Part shown: in pieces, positions 54,266 through 62,815 of the stretch
How the letters are laid out: the number at the start of each line of letters is the position of its first letter
How positions within the stretch are numbered: the stretch's first letter is position 1
Origin: Algoriphagus sediminis
GTDB lineage: Bacteria > Bacteroidota > Bacteroidia > Cytophagales > Cyclobacteriaceae
Assembly: GCF_030403435.1 (NCBI RefSeq)
Contig: NZ_JAUEPH010000001.1
Location: 62,001 to 126,000 of the forward strand
Reading direction: 5' to 3'
Length of the DNA: 64,000 bases
Translations under genes and position numbers: made by a program
The notes under the pieces: model-generated
What the model was told of the DNA's origin: nothing
What the model saw: only the letters and a program-made list of their open reading frames with translations
Database searches by the model: none

Positions 54266-55846
54266 ATGAAGCATATACTTTCTATCCTTTTATTTTTCAT
54301 CTACTCTTCAATTTTTTCGCAGCAGGCAAGCATAGTTAAGCAGTATAATTCGGATTCTAGCCTCATGGCTACGGGTGTACTTGAAAACTCGAAGCGCCAG
54401 GGACTTTGGAAGTATTATAATCCTAAGACGAATGCCCTTATGATCGAAGGGAAGTTTGAGGATGGAATTCGAGAAGGAACTTGGATAAGTTATTGGCCAG
54501 ATGGTAAAATGAGGCTAATTGTAGACTATAGGGATGGAGTGCTTTTTGGCCCCACAAAAGTCTACGATGCTCAGGGAGCTTTAAAGAGGGAAATGATTCT
54601 CAGAGACAGTGTCTTGGTTGGGCAATGGACTGAATACTATGGCAGAGTGGGAACTCCTGAATATATCGATCCAGAACAAGTATTGACCACTGGAAAATAT
54701 GAAGAAGGTAAAAAAGAAGGGCTTTGGACGACTTTCCATCCTAATGGAGAACTTTCCATCAGAGAGTACTACAAAAACGGCAAGAGAGAAGGACCCTATC
54801 TTCAATATTATACCGATGGTGTACTCGCTTTGGAAACAAACTATAAAAACGGTGAGCTTGACGGGTTATTCACAGAATATGTGGATTTAAGGCAAGTCCT
54901 TGAAACTGGAAAATATAAAAATGGTAAGAAAATAGGCCCCTGGGAAAGGTATTTTCCAGGTACAAAAGTATTAGAGTCCGAGGAATTTTATGATGATGAA
55001 GGCCGAAGGGATGGTGAATGGAAATATTATTATGATAACAAAAGAATTGCTCGAATCGAGCATTATGATAAAGATATTGCCGTCGGAGTATGGGAGGAAT
55101 ATCATCCAAATAAGACCCTGGCTAAAAGAAAGATTTATGAACTTGGGGTTCCCGTCGGTGACTATATAGAATATCATCCCTCCGGAGAAACTTCAGTGAT
55201 AGGACAGTACCAAAATGGGATGAAAACAGGAATCTGGAAAAGTTTCTTCCCGGATGGTGAGCTTTACTCAATAGGAGAATATCGAAATGATCTGAAAACA
55301 GGACTTTGGAAATACTTTAATAAAATCGGTATTCTGATTGCTGAAGGTGAATACAAGTTGGGGTTAGAGCAGGGCCAGTGGTTTTATTATTATGACGGAG
55401 GACAACTCAAGTCCGTTGGATCCTATGAGGTAGGTTTTGAAAATGGGCTTTGGGGGCTTTTTTATGACAATAAGCAACTAACACAGGAAGAGATCTGGGA
55501 TAACGGCAGGCTTATGAATGTGGGTGAGTATTACACTTATGATGGAAAAAGAACCCTGGACGCCGGCACTCTAAAAGACGGGAATGGTACCAGATTCACT
55601 TACTATGTATCTGGACAAAAAGAATCTGAAGGAAGCTTTGAAAATGGAAAGGCCACAGGTACTTGGGTGTTTTATCACGAAAACGGTAGAAAAGCTTCCG
55701 AAGGACAAATGTTGGATGGCAAAAAAGAAGGGGCCTGGAGATACTTTAATTCGTCTGGAAGACTATCAGACATTATCAATTATAAGGCAGACGAAATCGT
55801 AGAAGAGGAAGAAGAACCAAACCCAGTAACAACTTTCTCTTTTTAA
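54266..55846 (+). CDS. Exported MORN-repeat protein
   Basis: A 526-residue exported protein. A signal peptide MKHILSILLFFIYSSIF is followed by a continuous array of about 19 MORN-variant repeats (PF07661 type) of 22-24 residues, each with the core G-x-W-x-x-Y/F and N/D-G, e.g. KEGLWTTFHPNG and REGPYLQYYTDG. Related repeats occur in YwqK-type proteins; many such proteins are annotated by homology as toxin-antitoxin antitoxins, but no toxin is adjacent here. The ATG at 54266 is preferred over a TTG eight codons upstream, as the signal peptide starts there. The tail is acidic (EEEEEPNP). Confidence 0.8.
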   Translation: MKHILSILLFFIYSSIFSQQASIVKQYNSDSSLMATGVLENSKRQGLWKYYNPKTNALMIEGKFEDGIREGTWISYWPDGKMRLIVDYRDGVLFGPTKVYDAQGALKREMILRDSVLVGQWTEYYGRVGTPEYIDPEQVLTTGKYEEGKKEGLWTTFHPNGELSIREYYKNGKREGPYLQYYTDGVLALETNYKNGELDGLFTEYVDLRQVLETGKYKNGKKIGPWERYFPGTKVLESEEFYDDEGRRDGEWKYYYDNKRIARIEHYDKDIAVGVWEEYHPNKTLAKRKIYELGVPVGDYIEYHPSGETSVIGQYQNGMKTGIWKSFFPDGELYSIGEYRNDLKTGLWKYFNKIGILIAEGEYKLGLEQGQWFYYYDGGQLKSVGSYEVGFENGLWGLFYDNKQLTQEEIWDNGRLMNVGEYYTYDGKRTLDAGTLKDGNGTRFTYYVSGQKESEGSFENGKATGTWVFYHENGRKASEGQMLDGKKEGAWRYFNSSGRLSDIINYKADEIVEEEEEPNPVTTFSF

Positions 55847-55891
55847 TCCTAAACCTTACTCCGCTTCAGGGGTTCTATATAAAAAGACCCT

Positions 55892-56059
55892 ATGTTCGGA
55901 TTATTCAAAAAGAAATCAGAGAAACAAAAGCTTCAAGAAGCTTATCAGAAGAAAATGAGCGAGGCTCACAAGGTATCCCATTCAAATCGAACTCAGGCTG
56001 ATAAACTTATGGCTGAAGCGGAGGAAATTGCTAAAAAAATAGATCAGCTTAAAGTTTGA
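55892..56059 (+). CDS. Small Lacal_2735-family protein
   Basis: A 55-residue protein starting MFGLFKKKSEKQK, with a lysine-rich N-terminus, an alanine/glutamate-rich helix and the phrase SHSNRTQADKLMAEAEEI. It matches the Bacteroidota small-protein family Lacal_2735, which I recognise by the N-terminal MFGLFKKKS and the NR-x-x-AD-x-x-x-AEA pattern. It has no known function. It is shorter than typical gene-finder limits. It lies 45 bases after the MORN gene in the same direction, with no obvious promoter of its own. Confidence 0.75.
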   Translation: MFGLFKKKSEKQKLQEAYQKKMSEAHKVSHSNRTQADKLMAEAEEIAKKIDQLKV

Positions 56060-56220
56060 TGCTCTATCAGGCACATTTTGTACCTATAAATTTGTTTTTT
56101 AAATATATTTAGCTACCTTATTTATCTACTTTTTTAGCTAGTCCGATAGAACATTTTTTTAACTAGTACATATTATTTTAAGGGTGATTGAGCTACGGAC
56201 GAGAAGTAATTTAATTTTTT

Positions 56221-56250
56221 ACCCGAATCTTCGGATTCGGGTTTCTTTAT
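56221..56250 (+). terminator. Intrinsic terminator downstream of Lacal_2735 gene
   Basis: ACCCGAATC (56221-56229) and GATTCGGGT (56234-56242) pair perfectly around a TTCG loop, followed by TTCTTTATTT. It faces rightward; its T tract overlaps the stop of the leftward cupin remnant. It lies 161 bases after the Lacal_2735 stop, with no ORF between them. Confidence 0.8.
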
Positions 56251-56768
56251 TTACGGGCATAATCATCCGAAACTCTCACAATATCATCTTCATTTGAAGG
56301 ACTGGATGGGTCTGTATGCATCCAAATCTCAGCTACCACACCCCAATTGTCCCCTCCTATTAGTCGGTGTCGTTCACCTTTCTCCAGAGAAACCACTTCA
56401 TCCTTATTCAAATCAAATGCGGGGTTTTCTTCATCGGTCTGGCTTGTTGAAATCTTACCTTCTCCGAAAATAAGTTTCCAAATTTCAGCCCGCCTGTGAT
56501 GGTATTGCCAAGACAATCTTTGCCAAGGAGCTACTACCAGAATCTTAGGGCTAAGTTTTTGGGACAACTGATGTTCTGATAATTCCACTTCTTTAAAAAA
56601 TGTATCTCGAAACTTTGGCACCTGTTCTTCATTAATGACAAAAAAACCTCCCCATGGTCTGGATTGATCCTAATTCTGAATTTGAAATTCCAAGTCTTCT
56701 AAATACTCTCTAATCTTATTAAAAATCTCTTCTTTCTTATCCTTACTAGAAAAAATGACTTGTGACAT
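56247..56768 (-). pseudogene. Cupin protein gene split by an in-frame amber codon
   Basis: Read as one frame from ATG 56768, the sequence encodes 32 residues ending LEFQIQN, a TAG stop at 56670-56672, then DQSRPWGGFFVINEEQ joined without frame change to VPKFRDTFFKEV and the remaining 120 residues. The protein would be 173 residues. The C-terminal part is a mannose-6-phosphate isomerase type II-like or phosphoheptose-isomerase-annotated cupin: YHHRRAEIW, GERHRLIGG, EDDIVRVSDDY, with metal-binding His residues. The RPWGGFF block expected at its N-terminus lies after the stop. A GTG at 56621 could start only the C-terminal part. TAG is an ordinary stop elsewhere in the window, so nonsense mutation, readthrough or a sequencing error is the choice. 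Confidence 0.7.
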
Positions 56769-56794
56769 AACTCCTGCTTAATAATGAAATCTAA

Positions 56795-56817
56795 ACTTAG
56801 GCCAAAGAGACCTAAGT
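56795..56817. repeat. Inverted repeat between cupin and ROK genes
   Basis: ACTTAGG (56795-56801) and CCTAAGT (56811-56817) are perfect 7-base arms with a 9-base spacer, in the divergent intergenic region of the cupin and ROK genes. It could be an operator for the ROK protein; no evidence beyond position. Confidence 0.4.
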
Positions 56818-56958
56818 AGCAATATTTTATAAAATCAAAGCTCAAAAAAGAAAAATATAAAGAGACTTTAAAGAAGTTGGACTTTATTTCTATATTTTTT
56901 TAAAGAAGTGTTTTCATCAAAATGAAAAAAATGCGTAATTCATAGCAAATAGGATATT

Positions 56959-58197
56959 ATGCACCTTATCAACCCGGAGGCCATCATCGCAAAGATGGAC
57001 GGTGTAGTAGAGACTAAAAGCTACATCAATAAACTCAAGATTATCAAGAACCTTTACCTCAATGAAGCCAACACTGCAAGCGAGATTTGTAATCAAGTAG
57101 GTATTTCACTGCCAACTGTGAATTCTCTTCTCACGGATCTTATGGAATCTGGTGAAGTGATTAAGCATGGTCGAGCAGAATCTCAGGGAGGTCGTAAACC
57201 AGATCTTTACCGACTGGCTCCAAATGCTTTTTATGTGTTATCTGTGGATCTCTCAAGATTCAATATGAATCTGGCACTTTACTCCTGTACTCATGAATTG
57301 GTACAATCAAAGAAAGGCTATAATATCAGTCTAAATAATGAGGAAAAAACTCTTTCACATATTGGTGATAAAATAGAGGAGTTCTTAAAAGAAACTAACA
57401 TCCCAGATGACAAAATAATTGCGATGGGGATTTCTATGCCTGGTTTGGTGGACTCTTTAGAGGGGGTAAACTATACATATTTGAAGTTTGGGAATAAAAC
57501 CCTTCGAGAGAATCTGGAAAGGCGGTTTGGGAAAAAAGTCTTTCTTGAAAATGATGCCCGAGCAATGACTCTGGCAGAGTTCAAATTTGGCGCTGGAAAA
57601 GAGTATAAAAATGTGCTGGGGGTTTTTGTTGGTTGGGGGATTGGTTTAGGAGTGATTATCGATGGAAAACTTTATCAGGGATCCTCTGGATTTGCGGGTG
57701 AATTTAGCCATTGTACTATTTTCGACTCAAGGCAAGAAACTTCTACTTCCGGGAAAAAAGATTGTCTGGAGGCGGTAGCCTCTGGGACTGCAATAGTAAA
57801 AAAGGCTCAAGAGGCAATCGAAGCTGATCCTGATAGTATTTTGGCGAGGATCGTCAAAAGTCATGAAGGCAATCTTGATCCTTCTCTGGTAGTAAAGGCC
57901 GCATTATCTGGAGATCAAAGAGCCATTACTTTGATTTCTGAAGCCGGACTTGATCTGGGACGAGGGATTTCCATTTTAATCCAACTCCTTAATCCTGAAT
58001 TAATTATCGTGGGAGGTTCTGTAGCTGAATCCGATCAGTATCTGTTAATTCCAATACAGCAAGCTCTAAACGTTTACTGTATGGCAAAGTCCAGAGAAAA
58101 AACTAAGCTTTCCCTATATAAATTAGGAGATAATGTTGGCCTTTTAGGCGGAGTTGCCGTTGTTAATGAAAAACTCTTTGAGGATATTATTGAATAA
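56959..58197 (+). CDS. ROK-family protein with winged-helix domain
   Basis: A 412-residue ROK protein of the XylR/NagC type. A winged helix-turn-helix at about 25-85 (NEANTASEICNQVGISLPTVNSLLTDLMESGEV, then GGRKPDLYRL) precedes the ROK sugar-kinase-like domain with LENDARAMTLAEF, GWGIGLGVIIDGKLYQGSSGFAGEFSH and LNPELIIVGG. The zinc-binding CxCGxxGCxE cluster is degenerate: only the last Cys (KKDCLEAVA) remains. It probably controls nearby genes in response to a sugar. It is divergent from the cupin gene and lies 30 bases before the ASPIC/FG-GAP gene, probably its target or operon partner. Confidence 0.85.
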   Translation: MHLINPEAIIAKMDGVVETKSYINKLKIIKNLYLNEANTASEICNQVGISLPTVNSLLTDLMESGEVIKHGRAESQGGRKPDLYRLAPNAFYVLSVDLSRFNMNLALYSCTHELVQSKKGYNISLNNEEKTLSHIGDKIEEFLKETNIPDDKIIAMGISMPGLVDSLEGVNYTYLKFGNKTLRENLERRFGKKVFLENDARAMTLAEFKFGAGKEYKNVLGVFVGWGIGLGVIIDGKLYQGSSGFAGEFSHCTIFDSRQETSTSGKKDCLEAVASGTAIVKKAQEAIEADPDSILARIVKSHEGNLDPSLVVKAALSGDQRAITLISEAGLDLGRGISILIQLLNPELIIVGGSVAESDQYLLIPIQQALNVYCMAKSREKTKLSLYKLGDNVGLLGGVAVVNEKLFEDIIE

Positions 58198-58226
58198 CCC
58201 CAAAGAACGATTACCCTGAAGTACCC

Positions 58227-61200
58227 ATGCCTGCACTCAATCCATCAATTCGAATAAATAAATGGATCTACTCCATTTTAGCTTTCTTGATTTCATTTGA
58301 ATCCGGGATGGCTCAAGAAAACTCCTCCCCACTTTTCAAGGAACTTAATCCCAGAAAACTCAAAATTGGATTCAAAAATAATCTTCGGGAGGACGAACAA
58401 AACAATATCCTCAGATATGAATACTTTTATAATGGTGCAGGAGTAGCCATTGGGGACCTTGATAATGACGGCCTGAATGATATTTTTTTCACTTCCAATA
58501 TGTCTTCAAATGAGGTATATAAAAACCTAGGAGAATGGAGGTTTGAAGACATGACCAAAAAAGCTGGAATTGCAGGCAAAAAGTCTTGGACTACCGGCGT
58601 GGCAATGGTGGACATAAATGCCGATGGATGGTTAGATATTTATGTTTCTTACTCAGGGAAAGGTGATGTAGAAAGTCGCAGAAATGAGCTCTGGATAAAT
58701 CAAAAAGATTTCACTTTTCTAGATGAGGCAAAGGAATACGGATTAGATGATCCATCAAATTCCACACAAGCCTTGTTTTTCGATTATGATCGGGATGGAG
58801 ATCTTGACATGTATCTGCTCAATCATCACATCGAAGTAATTACCGAGATTGAATTTGATCAGGCCCGAGGAGTCAGGCATCCCTACGCCGGGGATAAACT
58901 TTACAGAAATGATAATGGAAAGTTCATAGACGTTTCAGAAGCAGCGAGGATTAAAGGCAATGCACTGGGGTTTGGTTTAGGTGTGGTTTCCTCTGATGTA
59001 AATGATGATGGCTGGCCAGACCTATTGGTCACCAATGATTATATAGAGCCAGATTATCTCTATATCAATCAGAAAGATGGGACCTTTGAGGATAAAACCA
59101 CAGAATACTTTCAACACATTTCCCATTTTTCCATGGGAGCAGATATATCCGATATCAATAATGATGGTTTAGTGGATATCTATACTCTGGATATGCTTCC
59201 TGAGGATAATGAAAGGCAGAAATTACTTTATGGCCCTGAGAACTATGAGCAGTATGCCTTAATGGTAGAGCGCGGCTTTTATCACCAAAATATGAGGAAT
59301 ATGCTCCAGCTCAACCAAGGAGATGGATTATTCTCTGAAATAGGCCAAATGGCAAAAATATCAAATACCGACTGGTCCTGGTCAGCTCTTTTCTTTGACG
59401 CCAATAATGATGGGAATAAAGATTTACTGGTGACTAATGGATATTATAGAGATTATACGAACAGAGATTTTTTAAAATATAAGGGAGACTATTATTTCAA
59501 ACAGGCTGTGGCTAATGAAAAGGCTGACACCCTGCATCTGGTAACGAGTATGACGTCCACCCCGGTGAGTAATTACATATTCGAAAGTAATGGGGATTTG
59601 ACCTTCACCGATCGTACTGAAGATTGGAATATTGATAAGCCAGGGTTTTCTAGTGGTGCGGCCTATGCTGACCTCGATAATGATGGAGATCTAGATCTAG
59701 TGATAAACAATCTTAATGAGCCACCCGGCATTTACGAGAATCAAAGCAAAGGGTCAAACTACCTAACCATAAAATTAAAAGAAGATTCTCAGAATCCATT
59801 TGCTGTGGGGTCAAGGGCTAAAATAACCTATGGGAAAAATCAGCAAATCCTTGATCTTCAGCCGGTAAGAGGTTTTCAGTCTAGCGTCCCTCCTGTGCTT
59901 CATTTCGGACTTGGAGATGAGGAAAAAATTGAAACCATTGAGATTACATGGCCTGACGGTAGTATACAAAAACTAAGTGATGTAGGCATAAATCAAATTT
60001 TAGAAATAGAAAAGTCCACTTCTACTTCTTCAGCTTTGGCTGAAAGCCAAAAAACAATTTTTACCGCAGCTGAAGCACCTAATTACAGCTCTGGGGTAGT
60101 TGGTTTTAATGATTTCAAAAGGCAGCCCCTCATGATTTCTATGCCTAGTTATATAGCCCCAGTAATGGCAAAAGCTGATTTAGATGGTGATGGAAACCTT
60201 GAAGTTTATTTTGGAGGAACAAAGGGTACACCGGCGGAAATCAAAACCTTAAAGGACGGGAAATGGATCGATTATTCAGGGTTTAAAGGCGATTCATATT
60301 ATACTGATGCTGTGGCCAGATTTGCAGATGTGAATGGAGACGGAATGATGGATCTCTTCGTGGGAAGTGGCGGGTTTCATGACTACATCAGCTCGGATGA
60401 GGGTCTGGTGGACAGGCTCTATATTAACCAAAATGGGAACCTGGAGCTATCCACTGATTTCCCGGATTACAAATTCTCAACAGGAACAGCAGAATTCGTA
60501 GATGTGAATCGTGATGGAAATCCTGACTTGGTGGTAGGAGCTAGAATGCTTCCAGGTAGATACCCAGAAATTCCCACCAGTCAAATCTTACTTAATGATG
60601 GCTCAGGCAATTTCTCGGTTTCAGATGGTTTATTGCCTTCTGGAGGAAAAATAGGGATGGTAAGCAGCTCCATTGTTATTGATGCCAACTCAGATGGTTT
60701 TGACGATGTTATCTTGGCGGGTGAGTTTATGGCACCTACCTTTTTGATCAATACGGGATCAGCTTTGGAAGACCAAACAGAAAAGTATCTCGATCAGGAT
60801 CTTTCAGGCTGGTGGGGAAGTCTTGCAAAAGGAGATTTTGATGGGGATGGAGATGAAGATTTCCTAGCAGGCAACTTCGGTTTAAATTCTCAGTTTGTGG
60901 CGAATGAAGCCAAAAGGCTGAAGTTATATTCTGCTGATTTTGATCAAAATGGGTCCATTGATCCAATCTTGGAATGCTACGTAGAAGATGAAGCCTATCC
61001 TTTTCCCAGTAGAGATGAGTTGCTTGATCAAATGGTCTCTATGAGAAGTAAATTTACAGACTATGCTTCCTACTCTACTGCAAAGATGGAAGATCTATTC
61101 TCCCAGGAGGAGTTAGAGAAGGCACAAGTTTTGACAGCCGCTACCCTTGAATCATATTATTTAGAAAACACACCAGAAGGGTTTAAAGCAACTCCCCTTC

Positions 61201-61505
61201 CAAAACTACTTCAGGCTTTTCCTATTTACAGCATTCTTCCTATCGATGTAAACCGAGACGGTAATCTTGATTTTATTGCCGGAGGAAATCAAAATTTTAC
61301 ACGAATTAGAATTGGAATGATTGATGCAGGATTTGGAATGGTGACATTGGGAGATGGAAAAGGAAACTTTAACGTGCTTAAGCCGAATGAATCAGGCATT
61401 ACAATAAAGGGAGACATTAAATCCACCATCGCCCTTGAAAATGATTCTTTGGTCCTTTTTGGTGTCAGCCAAGGACCTATAGAGAGCTACAAGATCAATG
61501 ATTAA
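58227..61505 (+). CDS. FG-GAP/VCBS-repeat protein with ASPIC/UnbV domain
   Basis: A 1092-residue exported protein. After a signal peptide (about 13-30, cleavage near GMAQ-EN) come many FG-GAP/VCBS calcium-binding repeats with DxDxDG loops, e.g. GDLDNDGLNDIFF, DYDRDGDLDMYL, DLDNDGDLDLVINN, DVNRDGNPDLVVGA and DFDGDGDEDFLAG. These should fold as beta-propellers. An ASPIC/UnbV domain occupies about 510-590 (SNYLTIKLKED to EITWPDGSIQKL). Similar CRTAC1-like proteins occur next to vanadium haloperoxidase-like genes in Bacteroidota, as I recall; their role is unknown. It overlaps the next gene by eight bases, so the two are coupled. Confidence 0.85.
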   Translation: MPALNPSIRINKWIYSILAFLISFESGMAQENSSPLFKELNPRKLKIGFKNNLREDEQNNILRYEYFYNGAGVAIGDLDNDGLNDIFFTSNMSSNEVYKNLGEWRFEDMTKKAGIAGKKSWTTGVAMVDINADGWLDIYVSYSGKGDVESRRNELWINQKDFTFLDEAKEYGLDDPSNSTQALFFDYDRDGDLDMYLLNHHIEVITEIEFDQARGVRHPYAGDKLYRNDNGKFIDVSEAARIKGNALGFGLGVVSSDVNDDGWPDLLVTNDYIEPDYLYINQKDGTFEDKTTEYFQHISHFSMGADISDINNDGLVDIYTLDMLPEDNERQKLLYGPENYEQYALMVERGFYHQNMRNMLQLNQGDGLFSEIGQMAKISNTDWSWSALFFDANNDGNKDLLVTNGYYRDYTNRDFLKYKGDYYFKQAVANEKADTLHLVTSMTSTPVSNYIFESNGDLTFTDRTEDWNIDKPGFSSGAAYADLDNDGDLDLVINNLNEPPGIYENQSKGSNYLTIKLKEDSQNPFAVGSRAKITYGKNQQILDLQPVRGFQSSVPPVLHFGLGDEEKIETIEITWPDGSIQKLSDVGINQILEIEKSTSTSSALAESQKTIFTAAEAPNYSSGVVGFNDFKRQPLMISMPSYIAPVMAKADLDGDGNLEVYFGGTKGTPAEIKTLKDGKWIDYSGFKGDSYYTDAVARFADVNGDGMMDLFVGSGGFHDYISSDEGLVDRLYINQNGNLELSTDFPDYKFSTGTAEFVDVNRDGNPDLVVGARMLPGRYPEIPTSQILLNDGSGNFSVSDGLLPSGGKIGMVSSSIVIDANSDGFDDVILAGEFMAPTFLINTGSALEDQTEKYLDQDLSGWWGSLAKGDFDGDGDEDFLAGNFGLNSQFVANEAKRLKLYSADFDQNGSIDPILECYVEDEAYPFPSRDELLDQMVSMRSKFTDYASYSTAKMEDLFSQEELEKAQVLTAATLESYYLENTPEGFKATPLPKLLQAFPIYSILPIDVNRDGNLDFIAGGNQNFTRIRIGMIDAGFGMVTLGDGKGNFNVLKPNESGITIKGDIKSTIALENDSLVLFGVSQGPIESYKIND

Positions 61506-62814
61506 AAGAACAGGAATATTGGTAGGAGTATTGCTCATTTGCTTTAACACTTTTGGCAGCCCAGTTTCAAAGGTGAGTAGCTGGCCAGAGATTTATGCGG
61601 ATGAACTTTTTCATATCACTGAGGTAATGGTTACCGATGTGGCAAGTCCCCCTGTGGCAGCGAGAATTTATGCATACACCAACCTGGCTTCATTCCTCGT
61701 AATAGAAGGTTCGACCGAATCTTTCAGGTACCCAGAATTTCTTCCTTTCACTTATTTGGAAGATCAAAATTTCGACAACTCGAACCTGAGCTCACCTGAG
61801 TTTGCAGCCATTTATGCTATGCTTTTGGTCGGTGAGAAAATAATGCCTTCTGGATATCTTTTGAAGGAAAAGATGCAGGAATGGGAAAGCTTTGGCTTAA
61901 AGGAGAAACTTCTTAAAAAGAAGGAGCTTGATATTCACATTTCTACCGCAAAAAAAGTAGCGGACTGGGTAATTTCAGTGGCTAGCAAGGATGGTTACCT
62001 GCAGCTTTCAACCTTAACGCGCTACTCACCAACCAAAGAGAAAGGCCGATGGTATCCGACTCCACCGGCATATATCGCAGCCATAGAACCAGAATGGAAA
62101 ACAATTAAGCCTTTTTTTCTTCAAGATTTAGACCCATTTGACCCCGAAGAAATGGCTCCATTCAATTTGAGCCAGGGAAGTAGCTTCAGAAGTCAACTGG
62201 ATGAAATCATTGAAGTCACCTCGAATTTGACAGAGGAGGAACAGTTAATCGCGAACTTTTGGGACTGTAATCCTTTTATGGTGGATGTCACCGGCCACAT
62301 GGCTATCGGGATCAAGAAAATCAGCCCTGGAGGACATTGGATGGGTATTACGGGTATTGCGGCTGAAATGGAAGACTTGAGCTTTGCCGAAACGGCCTAC
62401 ATCCATACACTGGTGGGAATGACCCTTCATGATGCCTTTATATCCTGTTGGAAAGCCAAATATGAAACGGACCGAATTAGGCCTGAAACGGTCATCAATG
62501 AAGAATTAGACCGAACTTGGAGGCCCCTTCTTCAAACTCCGCCCTTCCCAGAATACACTTCAGGGCATTCGGTAATAAGCCGAGCTTCTGCCATAATACT
62601 GACCAATTATTTCGGGGATAATTTCGACTTTTTAGATACCTCTGAGATTTATTTTGGACTTCCTGAAAGGGAGTTCCAATCTTTTCTCCAAGCTTCTGAG
62701 GAAGCCGCAATTTCCAGACTTTATGGTGGCATTCATTTTCGAGATGCCATCGAGGAAGGTGTTAAGCAGGGAGAAAAGATCGGAGAATATATATGGGCTA
62801 ACTTGGAGAAGTAA
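61498..62814 (+). CDS. Vanadium haloperoxidase / PAP2-like exported protein
   Basis: A 438-residue exported PAP2-superfamily protein with a signal peptide (cleavage near FGS-PV). The acid-phosphatase/haloperoxidase motifs are KYETDRIRP (K-x6-RP), EYTSGHS in place of PSGH, and SRLYGGIHFRDA. The His is present, but the Asp normally four residues after it is Ala, with an Asp at +3. It could be a phosphatase, a haloperoxidase or neither; the altered site makes vanadium chemistry uncertain. The gene overlaps the ASPIC gene by eight bases and converges on the FAD-dependent oxidoreductase gene. Confidence 0.8.
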   Translation: MIKRTGILVGVLLICFNTFGSPVSKVSSWPEIYADELFHITEVMVTDVASPPVAARIYAYTNLASFLVIEGSTESFRYPEFLPFTYLEDQNFDNSNLSSPEFAAIYAMLLVGEKIMPSGYLLKEKMQEWESFGLKEKLLKKKELDIHISTAKKVADWVISVASKDGYLQLSTLTRYSPTKEKGRWYPTPPAYIAAIEPEWKTIKPFFLQDLDPFDPEEMAPFNLSQGSSFRSQLDEIIEVTSNLTEEEQLIANFWDCNPFMVDVTGHMAIGIKKISPGGHWMGITGIAAEMEDLSFAETAYIHTLVGMTLHDAFISCWKAKYETDRIRPETVINEELDRTWRPLLQTPPFPEYTSGHSVISRASAIILTNYFGDNFDFLDTSEIYFGLPEREFQSFLQASEEAAISRLYGGIHFRDAIEEGVKQGEKIGEYIWANLEK

Positions 62815-62815
62815 C

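Noticed and set aside
56247-56621. Cupin gene called as a complete 124-residue ORF from GTG 56621
   Set aside because: Homologues carry the RPWGGFF block and preceding helix, which lie upstream in the same frame on either side of an amber stop. A complete short protein is unlikely, so the locus is listed as an interrupted gene.
58227-61505. Type IX secretion C-terminal sorting domain on the FG-GAP protein
   Set aside because: The C-terminus (SYKIND) lacks the expected glycine/lysine-rich sorting pattern.
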